Source: Planctomycetota bacterium
GTDB taxonomy: Bacteria; Planctomycetota; UBA1135; GCA-002686595
NCBI GenBank assembly: GCA_028278425.1
Contig: JANQEJ010000203.1
Location: forward strand, 1-44,928
Length of the DNA stretch: 44,928 nucleotides
Reading direction: 5' to 3'
This document shows positions 1 to 7,674 of the stretch, piece after piece. The notes under the pieces were generated by a model, which did no database searches, had not been told where the DNA came from, and worked only from the letters and a program-made list of their open reading frames with translations. Positions within the stretch are counted from its first letter, which is position 1, and each line of letters begins with the position of its first letter. The translations under genes and the position numbers were made by a program.

Positions 1-320
1 GAGCGCAGCAGGAAGCCCGCAAAGACGAGCGGATCGAGCAGGCGCTTCTTCGCCTCCTCGATCGTCATGCCGCGGTGCTTGCGCAGCTCGAAGTACTCCT
101 CGGCGAAGCGCTCCGTGCGCGGGTCGCGCGAGGGCCGCGCGAACTCGACGCCCTGCGGCAGGCTGCCCATCCCCGCGGTCTCGACGAGGACCGGCGCGCA
201 GAGCCCCTCCGATGCCAGCGCCGCCGCCGCTTGCAGGACGCGCGCGTCCTGCGTCTCGGGCAGCACGATCCGCTTCTTGAGCCGGCGCGAGCGCTCGCGG
301 AGCTCGAGGATGACGTCCAT
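1..320 (-). CDS. pta: Phosphate acetyltransferase (PTA/PTB family), N-terminal part, cut by window edge
   Basis: About 106 residues of the N-terminus are visible; the rest lies beyond base 1. The start MDVILELRERSRRLKKRIVL followed by PETQDARVL is the typical opening of phosphotransacetylases (a basic helix, then RIVLPE..D.RVL). Further on, YFELRKHRGMT..EA and DPLVFAGFLL match the conserved ELRKHKGMT / DPL.FG block of the family. These enzymes interconvert acetyl-CoA and acetyl phosphate in the cytoplasm. A phosphobutyryltransferase with the same fold cannot be excluded from this fragment. The ATG overlaps the stop of the upstream AtuA-like gene by one base (TGATG at 322-318), so the two are probably translationally coupled and the enzyme may act in the same acyl-CoA pathway. 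Confidence 0.75.
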   Translation of the reverse strand, partial: MDVILELRERSRRLKKRIVLPETQDARVLQAAAALASEGLCAPVLVETAGMGSLPQGVEFARPSRDPRTERFAEEYFELRKHRGMTIEEAKKRLLDPLVFAGFLLR

Positions 321-667
321 CAGGCCTCGGGCGTCGCGTCGAGCACGACCTGCGGGACCTCGAGCTCCAGGCGCAGGACCGCGAGCCCGTGCGTCTTGCC
401 CTGCGCGTCCGTCTTCAGCGACGCCGAGCCGCCGCCGCCGAGGCTGTCGGCGAGCAGGAAGTTCAACACGTGCATGTTGTCCGCTTCGTAGCGCCGCACG
501 CCGCCTTCGTTGATCGCCGCCATGTGCTCGCGCACGACGTCGGACGTCAGGTGTTCCTTCAGGAACGAGTACGCCACGTCGGAGCGCGCCATCACGCCGA
601 CGTTCGAGCCTTCGCCCTTGTCGCCCGAACGGGCCGACGCGATGCGGGAGAGGGGAACCTTGGGCAT
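320..667 (-). CDS. AtuA-like ferredoxin-fold protein (small subunit of split AtuA)
   Basis: This 115-residue protein opens with MPKVPLSRIASARSGDKGEG and continues SNVGVMARSD, the hallmark of the AtuA-like ferredoxin-fold domain that forms the C-terminus of AtuA proteins (acyclic terpene utilisation family). Here it is a separate gene, three bases after the stop of the DUF1446-type N-terminal partner, so the two probably form one complex. A glycine-rich stretch (LGGGGSASL) lies near residue 77. The family is linked to acyl-CoA or acyclic terpene catabolism, but the exact reaction is not established. The stop overlaps the start of the phosphotransacetylase gene, so three genes form one operon read leftwards. 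Confidence 0.85.
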   Translation of the reverse strand: MPKVPLSRIASARSGDKGEGSNVGVMARSDVAYSFLKEHLTSDVVREHMAAINEGGVRRYEADNMHVLNFLLADSLGGGGSASLKTDAQGKTHGLAVLRLELEVPQVVLDATPEA

Positions 668-670
668 GGA

Positions 671-2038
671 TCAGCTCGTGTAGACGGTGACCTTGGTCTT
701 GATGAGGCTCTTCTTCACGAGCGCCGGCCAGAAGCCGATGATCTCCGTCGCCTTCGGCCGCCCTCCGGCGAAGCCGGTCACGCCGGGCGGACCGCTCGTC
801 ACGAGAGGGACGAGCTCCATCCCGAAGCGGTCGACCTTCGCGCGGTCCGGGCCCTTGACGCCCATGCGCAGGACGACCTCGGCGGGGGAGTCGGTCTCGT
901 CGATGCCCGCGTGGCACACGCCGGCGCCGACGTACTCCTCGAGCCGCTCCTCGGGCGCGTACTCGAACCCGTCGAAGGCGAGCCGGTCCCACACGATCTG
1001 CGCGCAGAGCTTCGCCTTGTCGAGCGCGTCCGGACCGGAGACGGTGAGCTGCCCGGTGGCTTTCCAGCCGTCGAGGTAGCTGATCGAAACTTTGTACGTG
1101 TCGGTCGGCGGGCCGCCGGTCACGCCTTCGATCTTGACGCGGCTCGCGCCGTCTTCGCTGAGCCGAAAGCTCGTGAAGTCCGCGACGCAGTCGGGCGTGA
1201 GGTAGTTCGCGGGATCGCCCATCTCGTAGACGAGCTGGTGGCGCACCGTGTCCTCGTTGAGGAGCCCGCCGGTGCCCTCGTGCTTGGTGACGTAGAAGGT
1301 CCCGTTGGCGTGCGCTTCGATCACCGGATAGCCGATCCGCGCCATGTCCGGCACCTCGCGCCAGTCGGTGTAGTTGCCGCCCGTACACTGGGCGCCGCAC
1401 TCGACGATGTGGCCGGCCACCGTGCCCGCCGAGAGCAGCGAGTAGTCCCGCGGCCCCCAGCCGAACTCGTGAATCAGGGGCCCGAGGACGAGCCCGGGGT
1501 CGGTACCGCGCCCGGTGAGCACGATCTGCGCCCCCTGGCCGAGCGCCTCGGCGATCGGGAAGGCGCCGAGATAGACGTTCGCGCTCGTCACGCGGTCGCG
1601 CACGTTGGCGAGCGGCGCGCCGGTGTCCATGTTGTGGAAGGCCTCGCCGGCGGCGATCAGCTCGTCCAGGCGGTCGAGCACGTCGTCGCCCTCGACGACG
1701 GCCACCTTGACGCCGCTCTTGCCGTGGCGCGCGATCACGTCCATCACCGCGTCCTTGCAGGCGTGCGGGTTCACGCCGCCCGCGTTCGCGACCACCTTGA
1801 CGTTCTTCTCGACGAGCTGCGGCAGGATGCGGTCGACGAGCTTGACGAAGTCGGTCGCGTAGCCGGCCTCCGGCTTCCGCGACTTGAGCTTCTGCATGAT
1901 GCTCATCGTCACTTCCGCGAGATAGTCGAGCGTGAGGTAGTCGAGCGGACCCTCGTCGACGAGCCGCACGGGGCCGAGGATCGAGTCGCCCCAGAAACCC
2001 TGCCCGTTGGCGATCAGCACCTTGTCCTTCTCAGCCAT
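671..2038 (-). CDS. AtuA family protein, DUF1446 domain (large subunit of split AtuA)
   Basis: A 455-residue cytoplasmic protein starting MAEKDKVLIANGQGFWGDS. The N-terminal IANGQGFWGD motif, DYLTLDYLAEVTMSI, and VVANAGGVNPHACK are characteristic of DUF1446, the N-terminal part of AtuA proteins of acyclic terpene or acyl-CoA breakdown. The open frame continues upstream to 2104, but the ATG at 2038 is preferred because the conserved domain starts within ten residues of it and the upstream extension is low-complexity. The ferredoxin-fold partner follows after 3 bp. Many relatives carry both domains on one chain; here they are split. The biochemical role is inferred from the family only. Confidence 0.85.
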   Translation of the reverse strand: MAEKDKVLIANGQGFWGDSILGPVRLVDEGPLDYLTLDYLAEVTMSIMQKLKSRKPEAGYATDFVKLVDRILPQLVEKNVKVVANAGGVNPHACKDAVMDVIARHGKSGVKVAVVEGDDVLDRLDELIAAGEAFHNMDTGAPLANVRDRVTSANVYLGAFPIAEALGQGAQIVLTGRGTDPGLVLGPLIHEFGWGPRDYSLLSAGTVAGHIVECGAQCTGGNYTDWREVPDMARIGYPVIEAHANGTFYVTKHEGTGGLLNEDTVRHQLVYEMGDPANYLTPDCVADFTSFRLSEDGASRVKIEGVTGGPPTDTYKVSISYLDGWKATGQLTVSGPDALDKAKLCAQIVWDRLAFDGFEYAPEERLEEYVGAGVCHAGIDETDSPAEVVLRMGVKGPDRAKVDRFGMELVPLVTSGPPGVTGFAGGRPKATEIIGFWPALVKKSLIKTKVTVYTS

Positions 2039-2059
2039 GAAGGCGCCAAGTGTACGGCA

Positions 2060-2089
2060 GCGCCCCCCGGGAGCAATCCCGAGGGGCGC
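2060..2089. terminator. Strong GC hairpin between the lipoprotein and AtuA genes
   Basis: Left arm 2060-2072 and right arm 2077-2089 pair over 13 positions with a single mismatch, around a 4-nt loop. It lies between the stop of the minus-strand lipoprotein gene (2146) and the AtuA start (2038). No T-run follows on either strand, so it may be a GC-type terminator or a 5' leader structure of the AtuA operon rather than a classical intrinsic terminator. Confidence 0.4.
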
Positions 2090-2145
2090 CGCCCATCCCC
2101 CCACTCAAGGGTTCGCCGCCTGCCAGCGGCGCGCCAAGAGTGTTC

Positions 2146-2883
2146 TTAGTCGTTGACCGAGCCGAGCCCGGTGTCGAGGCTCCCGCGCTTGTAGGACGAG
2201 GCGATGCAATCGATGTCGCCGAGCCCCGTGTCCGCGTCCAGGCGGTCGAAGGTGCAGTTCTTGACCTCGATGTCGCCGAGGCCCGAGTCGACGTCCGCTT
2301 CGCCCGCTTCGACGTGGGCGAGCTCGATGTCGCCCAGACCGCTCTCCGCGTTGACGCGGTCGCAGCCGAGGTCGCTCGCGGAGATGTCGCCCATCCCCGT
2401 CGAGAACGTCACCTTGCCGCCGGCGCGCACGCCTTCGAGGACGATGTCGCCCATCCCGGCCTCGAGCTTCAGGTCGCGGTCGATCCGGACCCCCTGCACG
2501 TGGACCGTGCCCATGCCCGACGCGACGCGCGCGGAGGGAATCGGCCCGTTGGCGAGGATGAGGAGGTCGCCGATCGCGGAGGGCTCGCCGCTCTGGGTCT
2601 CGGTCTTGAGCTCGCCGTCTTCGTAGACCAGCCGCGCGTCGCCCAGCTCCGTCTCGTGGAGGGTGGCGATGATCGTGGTCGGTCCGCTGGTGGGCTCGAT
2701 CCGGACGTCGCCGATGTTGGCGTCGACGATGAGCCCGTCGGGGTGCCAGCTCTGGATCTGGAGCTCCTCCTCGTGGTGTTCCTCGAGGTCGACCCCGTCG
2801 AACTGGAGCTCGCTCGTGGGGATCGAGATGACGCAGGAGGAGACGAGCAGGGCGGCGGCGAGGGGCGTGGCAGTCTTGAGCAT
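2146..2883 (-). CDS. Lipoprotein with DUF4097-like repeats
   Basis: A 245-residue predicted lipoprotein. The N-terminus MLKTATPLAAALLVSSC is a short signal peptide ending in a lipobox (LVSSC), so the mature protein is probably anchored by Cys17. The C-terminal two thirds is a ladder of short units of about 18-20 residues containing GMGDI or GLGDIE (GMGTVHV, GMGDIVLE, GMGDISAS, GLGDIELA, GLGDIEVK, GLGDIDC, GLGSVND). This is the pattern of DUF4097-like, adhesin-type beta-helix or beta-solenoid domains. Its function is unknown; such proteins are surface or periplasmic. It is divergent from the pyroglutamyl peptidase gene, with 111 bp between the start codons. Confidence 0.8.
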   Translation of the reverse strand: MLKTATPLAAALLVSSCVISIPTSELQFDGVDLEEHHEEELQIQSWHPDGLIVDANIGDVRIEPTSGPTTIIATLHETELGDARLVYEDGELKTETQSGEPSAIGDLLILANGPIPSARVASGMGTVHVQGVRIDRDLKLEAGMGDIVLEGVRAGGKVTFSTGMGDISASDLGCDRVNAESGLGDIELAHVEAGEADVDSGLGDIEVKNCTFDRLDADTGLGDIDCIASSYKRGSLDTGLGSVND

Positions 2884-2994
2884 GGCGGAACCGCTGGGGC
2901 GGGGGAGTTGGGGAGCACTGGCCGGGGGAACAGGACGGCGCTACGCGGCGCCCCGGCGTCCATTTCCACGCGGTCGGGGCGGTAGACTGGCGGA

Positions 2995-3579
2995 GTGAGT
3001 CCGCCCCTCGTCCTCCTCACCGGCTTCGGGCCCTTCGTGGACGTGGACCTCAACCCCTCGGGCGAGGTGGTCCGCTCCCTCGTGGCCGAGCCGCCCGACG
3101 GCGTGGAGCTCGCCGGCGGCGTGCTCCCCGTCAGCGTCGAGCGCGTTCCGGCCGCCTACGACGCCCTGCTCGAAGCCGCGCCGCGCGCGCCGGACGTGCT
3201 CCTCGCCCTCGGCGTTCACCCGGGGCCGGAGTTTCGCCTCGAGCGCCGCGCCCGCGTCGAGCTGACGTCGGCGAAGCTCGACAACGACGGGCGGGCGGTC
3301 GCCGGCATTCGCCTCGAGGGCGAGCCGGAGCGCGCGACCACGCTCGAGCTCGAACGGCTGGAGAGCGCGCTCCGCGAGGCGGGCGCGAAGACGACGCGGA
3401 TCTCCGACGACGCCGGCGGCTTCGTCTGCGAGCGCACCTACCACCACGTCCTCGGCTGCGCGCACGAGCTCGGCGTGCCGGGGCTCTTCCTGCACGTCCC
3501 GCCGGCGGCGGAGATGGGCGTGGAGGAACAACGCGGCGTCGTCGCGCGGTTCCTACTCGCGCTGGGCGAGCTCAAGTAG
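2995..3579 (+). CDS. pcp: Pyroglutamyl peptidase I (pyrrolidone-carboxylate peptidase, family C15)
   Basis: A 194-residue cytoplasmic cysteine peptidase that removes N-terminal pyroglutamate from peptides. LLTGFGPF and NPSGEVV near the start, together with the triad, identify the family: Glu83 in the PGPEFRLERRA segment, Cys145 in DDAGGFVCE, and His167 in GLFLHVP. The length is close to that of usual C15 enzymes (about 200-220). Translation starts with GTG, the only start codon just before the conserved N-terminus. The 3' end overlaps the convergent DUF309 gene by 27 bp. The family's usual PGR element reads PGP here, a small departure near the catalytic Glu. Confidence 0.88.
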   Translation: MSPPLVLLTGFGPFVDVDLNPSGEVVRSLVAEPPDGVELAGGVLPVSVERVPAAYDALLEAAPRAPDVLLALGVHPGPEFRLERRARVELTSAKLDNDGRAVAGIRLEGEPERATTLELERLESALREAGAKTTRISDDAGGFVCERTYHHVLGCAHELGVPGLFLHVPPAAEMGVEEQRGVVARFLLALGELK

Positions 3580-4068
3580 CGGCCGCTCGTCGCTCGACTC
3601 CGGCGAGCTGGCGGCGAAGCTCCGCATGGCCGAAACGAACTCCTCGAGCGCGACGCCCATGTAGACCGGCCCCTCCGCGCGGGCGACGCCCTCGAGCCGC
3701 TCCGTCCCGAGCGCGCAGAGTCGCTCCAACCCACGCGGCTGACCCATCGGCACCTTGAGGCACGCGGCGGCGCACTGGATCAGGCCTTGGAGGAACTCGG
3801 CCTGCGCAGCGTCGTGCTTCGCGCTGTGCCACAGGCCCTCCCAGGCCTCGTGCGACTCCCAGAGGTAGCCGTGGTTGTAGAGGTCGACGCCGAAGAGGTA
3901 GTCCGCGTTCTCGCGCCAACGCTCGGCCGGGAGGTAGTCCGCGGGCGCCTCGTCTTCGCCATAGGAATGGCCGCGCGGATCGCGCGTCGGGTGCGGGTCG
4001 CGGCCCGGCAGGAACGCGTAGGGGGGAAAGGAGCGCTCGGGGGCGTAGCGCGGTGTGGCGGCGGTCAC
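3553..4068 (-). CDS. DUF309 domain protein
   Basis: A 171-residue soluble protein. The segment FGVDLYNHGYLWESHEAWEG continuing LWH, followed by LQGLIQCAAACLKV, is the conserved core of DUF309 (F.Y.EAHE..E..W and Q.LIQ.A.A). The family is all-helical and uncharacterised; the conserved His/Glu suggest a metal or ligand site, but no activity is known. The GTG start sits one base after the stop of the upstream secreted protein gene (4070), so the two are probably translated together. The 3' end overlaps the end of pcp by 27 bp in convergent orientation. Confidence 0.8.
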   Translation of the reverse strand: MTAATPRYAPERSFPPYAFLPGRDPHPTRDPRGHSYGEDEAPADYLPAERWRENADYLFGVDLYNHGYLWESHEAWEGLWHSAKHDAAQAEFLQGLIQCAAACLKVPMGQPRGLERLCALGTERLEGVARAEGPVYMGVALEEFVSAMRSFAASSPESSDERPLLELAQRE

Positions 4069-4069
4069 G

Positions 4070-5107
4070 TCAGTCGTGCGACGCGCCGAGCTCGATCTCG
4101 CCCGAGGCCTCGACCAGGATCTCGGCCTCCTCCTCTTCGCCGGAGGCGACGAGCTCGAAGGTCACCGAGACGTCGCCGTTGGCCTCGAACCCGTCGAAGT
4201 GTCCGGCGTCCAGGTCCCAGAGCAGCCGGCCCTCGCCTTCGAGCTCGAAGGCGAGCTCGGCTTGATCGATCGAGACGTCTTCGTCGGCCCCTTCGGCGAG
4301 CTCTTCGATGATCGTCTCGAGGAACTCGACGAGGTCGACGCTGGAGTCGATCTCGACCGCGATCTTGATCACGGCCACGCTGACCTCGTCGACCTCCTCC
4401 ATCCCTTCGAACGTGCAGACGACTTCGCCGTCCAGGAGCGAGCGGAGCACCTTCTCGATGTCCGCGCCCATGAACTGATCGAGGATCTCCTGCGCCTCGA
4501 CGCTTTCGGAGTCGGCCTGGAACCCGAGCAGGCCGCCCGGCGCCAGTACCGGACCGAGCAGGTACGGGTCGACGTTCCACTCGTCGCCCTCTTCGACCTC
4601 GCCCTCGGGGAGGAAGCGGCGGAGGTCCATGTCCTCGCTCAAGCCCTCGAGGAGCTCGTCGTCCTCCTCGTCCCCTTCGAAGGCGACGACGTAGTCCTCT
4701 TCGTCTTCGTCCCATTCGAAGATCACGGTGCGGCCCTCGAGCAGCGTCTCGAGGTCGTTGCCCTCCGAGCCGCTGTCGAAGTCGGACGTGTACTCCATCT
4801 CGACGCTGTTCACCGCCTTGTCGTACGTCCGGCGCAGCTTGGTCGGGCGGCCGTCGTTGACGCTCACGTACTCGTCCGTCACCTCGACGTTGAGGCGGCT
4901 TCCGAACGAGACCTCGAACGAACCGATCATGTCGGTGACGTCCATGCCGTTGGCGACCAGGCTCAGGTCGTCGAGCTCGAGGTCGACCGACATGCGGAAC
5001 GTCTTCGACAGCGTCGTTCCGGGGTCGGGCCCGAAGGCGGGGCTCTCTCCGGCGCCGAGAAGGCAAAGGGGGGCGGCGAGCAGGGCGGGAAGGCGAAGCG
5101 TGCTCAT
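4070..5107 (-). CDS. Secreted acidic protein of unknown function, paralogue of the 7675-8754 product
   Basis: A 345-residue protein starting MSTLRLPALLAAPLCLLGAG, a clear signal peptide. The mature chain is strongly acidic, with clusters such as EWDEDEEDY and EGDEEDDELLEGL. It shares order and motifs with the protein at 7675-8754: early LSKTF / LTKSF, then TDEYVSVNDGRPTKLRRTYD versus SDEYLRIAGERPARLKRTFD, then DMDLRRFLPEGEVEEGDEW versus DTDMRGFLPEDEVAEGDTW, and FELEGEGRLLWDLDAGHF versus FELEGEATLLWDARAGHL. The two are therefore paralogues flanking a metallopeptidase. The ATG at 5107 was chosen for the signal peptide and a GAGGAG ribosome site 7 nt upstream; the longer open frame to 6832 is antisense shadow. 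No function can be assigned. Confidence 0.8.
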   Translation of the reverse strand: MSTLRLPALLAAPLCLLGAGESPAFGPDPGTTLSKTFRMSVDLELDDLSLVANGMDVTDMIGSFEVSFGSRLNVEVTDEYVSVNDGRPTKLRRTYDKAVNSVEMEYTSDFDSGSEGNDLETLLEGRTVIFEWDEDEEDYVVAFEGDEEDDELLEGLSEDMDLRRFLPEGEVEEGDEWNVDPYLLGPVLAPGGLLGFQADSESVEAQEILDQFMGADIEKVLRSLLDGEVVCTFEGMEEVDEVSVAVIKIAVEIDSSVDLVEFLETIIEELAEGADEDVSIDQAELAFELEGEGRLLWDLDAGHFDGFEANGDVSVTFELVASGEEEEAEILVEASGEIELGASHD

Positions 5108-5110
5108 GGC

Positions 5111-5140
5111 GGATCTCCTCGCGGGTGGGAGAAGAGATCC
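5111..5140 (-). promoter_or_regulatory. Inverted repeat overlapping the ribosome binding site of the 345-residue protein
   Basis: GGATCTC (5111-5117) and GAGATCC (5134-5140) form a perfect 7-bp inverted repeat in the 35-bp gap before the ATG at 5107. On the minus-strand transcript the 3' arm contains part of the GAGGAG ribosome site, so folding could partly hide it. This is a visual observation; a role in translation control is inference. Confidence 0.35.
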
Positions 5141-5142
5141 TA

Positions 5143-7590
5143 TCAGGGGAAGATCTCGACGACGAAATCGGCCAGCGTCAGGCGGCCGTCCTTCACGTAG
5201 ACGCCGACGTGACCCTCCTCGGGGAGGGGTTGGCGGAGGTCGAGCGCGATCGCGTCGCGGTCGCCCACCCGGATGCGAAGGCGGCCCTCCGGCTGCACGC
5301 GCACGGTGAGCGCGAGGCGCTCGTCCGGCTCGACCGGCGGCACGAGCGGTTGCACGAGCAGGTTCTTGCGCCGCGTGCCGCCGCCCTCGACGACGATGCG
5401 CTTGACGATCAGCTTGCCGGTGTCGCCGAAGCACACGGCGAGCCAGTCGCCGTCCGGCGTGCCCGACACGACGACGCCGTGGAGCGTCGAGCTGTACACC
5501 TCGCCCTCGCGCGCGAGGACGCAGCGCACCTCGTACTCGCCGCTCGCGGCGAGGTCGGTGCAGATCAAGCCGGCCTGAAGCGCCGGCATCTCCGCCGTGA
5601 CGGTGTTCGGGCCGGGCTCGAAGGCGCGCGGCGGCGTGGCGAAGACCGACTCCCAGCGGTCGCCCTCGACGCCCAGGATGCGGCTCGGCACGAGACCGGC
5701 GTCCCGCGCCGCGGCGCGCAGTCGGTCGGCCGCGGGGAGCAGCTCCGCCTCGTCCTCGAGGGCGTTGCCCGCCTCGCGCGCGAACGACCAGCTCCGCAGC
5801 AGCAGCGGGTCCTTCTTCGCCTCGTACCTTCCCAGGAGCTTCTGCGCGCTGCGGCTCAGGTTGCGCACGCGCGACCGCAGCGCGCGCAGCGGGTAGTTGC
5901 CGCGGTCGAGCTTCGCCATGCGCTCGTCGAGCGCGTCGACCCGCTCCGCTTCGAGGGTGAGCTTCTCGTCGCCGACGAGCTCGAGCACCTCTTCGATCAG
6001 CGCGGCGGCGGCGCCGTGCCGCGCGAGGCGCTCCAAGAGGTCGATCTGCAGGAGCAGGAGCTCGCCGTCCGGCGCCGCGCCGTCGTCCAGCTTCCGCACG
6101 AACTCCGCGTGGCCGAGCGCGCGCAAGAGGAGCTCCTCCTCGGAGAGCTTGGGCTTCTTCTTCGCCGCCGCGGCGTCGCCCGCCGCGACATAGCGGCGGA
6201 TCTCGCTCCAGCGCAGCGCGCGGATGTCCTGCCCGAAGTGGAGCGGCCAGATCGTCTCCAGGATCCACGCCTCCCACGCGGCCGCGAAGTCGTCGAAGGT
6301 CTCGAAGCCGCCGGGGTTGCCCTTCTCCAGGAAGACCTCCTCGAAGAGCGGCATCGAACCGCCGCCCTTCGTCGTGACGTCCTCCAGGTAGCGCAGGTAG
6401 TAGGGGCGCCAGACGTACTCGAGCGTCTCCGGGTCCTCGAACTGCTGTAGGTAGTACACGAGCCCCCAGCCGAACGGGTAGTACTCGCCCGGATAGGAGG
6501 CGGGCTCGTCGTAGCTGACGACGTCGTGTACCGTCGGACCGGTCTTGCCGCGCAGCATGGACGCCAGACTCACGAGCCTGCCCGCCGCGGCATCCGGCCA
6601 GAGCACGCGGTGGTCCGACATCGCCGTCGCGCCCTCGAAGAAGCTCGCCGTGCCCTCGTTGAGCCACGACGGCGTGCTCCCGCGCATCGTCATGAACTGG
6701 TGGCTCGCCTCGTGGAACAGCGTCTCGAGCATGACGTCGAGCGTGCCGGCGCTCGAGCGGGTGTCGTAGCAGTACACCTTCCACTCGCCGGGCGACCACC
6801 AGCCGCCGACCGATCGCGGCGGGCCGGTCCACTCCGTCATCATGCTCGCCTGGTCGGGGTGGATGCGGATCGTCGCCTTGCGCTTCTTCGCCCGCCCCTC
6901 GTCGCCGTCGAAGTAGACCTGGACGTAGTAGTTGAAGACGTCGTCCATCGTCTCGGCCACGAGCTGCGTCACCTCGGGCTCGAGGTTCGCCTCCATGAGG
7001 TAGCGCTCGCTCTCGAGCTCGACCGGCGGCAGGCCGCTGTCGGGGATGTCCGGGCCGCCCGCGTCGTCGAGCCGCACCTCCTCGAAGGCCGACCGCGCCT
7101 CATCGAGTAACGCGAGCAGCTTCTCGCGCTCCTTGCCCGCCGAGACGGGCGCGTAGGGCGCGACGCGCTGCAGCACCTTCAGCGCGCGCTCGGTGTGCCC
7201 CTCCTCGAGCAGGTTCTCCGCCGCTTCCGCGAGGCTCTTCGTCATCTTCTTGAAGAAGGCGTCGCGGCTGTTCGCCATCGGGTCCGCCTTCACCAGGGAG
7301 GAGCGGAGCTTCTTGTACTCGCGCGAGTCCGTCGCCCCGGACTCCTCGAGGAAGGACATCGCGATCGCGAAGTGGTGCGCCGCCTCGTCCTTGCGCCGGA
7401 GCTTCGCGAGCACCTCGCCGTAGAGCCCGTGCGAGCGAGCGTCGCCCGGCTCGCGCTTCAGGAGCTCGTGGAGCACCTCCGCCGCGTCGTCCCAGCGCTT
7501 CTCCGCCGCCAGCGCTTCCGCGCGCTCGACCGGGGTCTCCCCCGCGGGCGCGAGGAGGAGGGGAAGGAGAAGCAGGAGGCCGCGGGCCAT
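5143..7590 (-). CDS. Secreted DUF1570-like metallopeptidase with N-terminal TPR-like and C-terminal beta-sandwich regions
   Basis: An 815-residue protein. MARGLLLLLPLLLAPAG is a signal peptide, so it acts outside the cytoplasm. Residues about 20-170 are helical TPR-like repeats (AEVLHELLKREPGDA, AHHFAIAMSFLEE). The zinc peptidase core has HEASH at 293-297 (HExxH) and a downstream Glu in WLNEGTASFFEG (Glu312), the gluzincin arrangement seen in DUF1570 proteins. The last 200 residues (EYEVRCVL, RLRIRVGDRDAIAL, HVGVYVKDGRLTLADFVVEI) look like a LamG/3-keto-disaccharide-hydrolase-type beta-sandwich. It lies between two paralogous acidic secreted proteins on the same strand, 35 bp before one of them, suggesting a shared envelope or extracellular process. 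The substrate is unknown. Confidence 0.8.
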   Translation of the reverse strand: MARGLLLLLPLLLAPAGETPVERAEALAAEKRWDDAAEVLHELLKREPGDARSHGLYGEVLAKLRRKDEAAHHFAIAMSFLEESGATDSREYKKLRSSLVKADPMANSRDAFFKKMTKSLAEAAENLLEEGHTERALKVLQRVAPYAPVSAGKEREKLLALLDEARSAFEEVRLDDAGGPDIPDSGLPPVELESERYLMEANLEPEVTQLVAETMDDVFNYYVQVYFDGDEGRAKKRKATIRIHPDQASMMTEWTGPPRSVGGWWSPGEWKVYCYDTRSSAGTLDVMLETLFHEASHQFMTMRGSTPSWLNEGTASFFEGATAMSDHRVLWPDAAAGRLVSLASMLRGKTGPTVHDVVSYDEPASYPGEYYPFGWGLVYYLQQFEDPETLEYVWRPYYLRYLEDVTTKGGGSMPLFEEVFLEKGNPGGFETFDDFAAAWEAWILETIWPLHFGQDIRALRWSEIRRYVAAGDAAAAKKKPKLSEEELLLRALGHAEFVRKLDDGAAPDGELLLLQIDLLERLARHGAAAALIEEVLELVGDEKLTLEAERVDALDERMAKLDRGNYPLRALRSRVRNLSRSAQKLLGRYEAKKDPLLLRSWSFAREAGNALEDEAELLPAADRLRAAARDAGLVPSRILGVEGDRWESVFATPPRAFEPGPNTVTAEMPALQAGLICTDLAASGEYEVRCVLAREGEVYSSTLHGVVVSGTPDGDWLAVCFGDTGKLIVKRIVVEGGGTRRKNLLVQPLVPPVEPDERLALTVRVQPEGRLRIRVGDRDAIALDLRQPLPEEGHVGVYVKDGRLTLADFVVEIFP

Positions 7591-7606
7591 GCGCGGAGGT
7601 TAGCCC

Positions 7607-7641
7607 AAAGAAAGCGGGCCGCGCCCCGGGAGGCGCGGCCC
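7607..7641 (-). terminator. Intrinsic terminator after the 359-residue secreted protein
   Basis: A perfect 10-bp inverted repeat (7616-7625 with 7632-7641, loop 7626-7631) is followed on the minus strand by GCTTTCTTTG. It lies 34 bp past the stop of the gene at 7675 and just before the metallopeptidase start at 7590. It probably ends or attenuates transcription between these two genes. Confidence 0.75.
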
Positions 7642-7674
7642 GTCGTGCGCGGTCGCGGATCTCTTACGCGGACG

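Noticed and set aside
4070..6832. A 920-codon open frame on the minus strand reaching far upstream of the 345-residue protein.
   Set aside because: Its first two thirds are Arg/Ala/Gly-rich and overlap the metallopeptidase, which has a clear signal peptide and motifs; the real start is the ATG at 5107.
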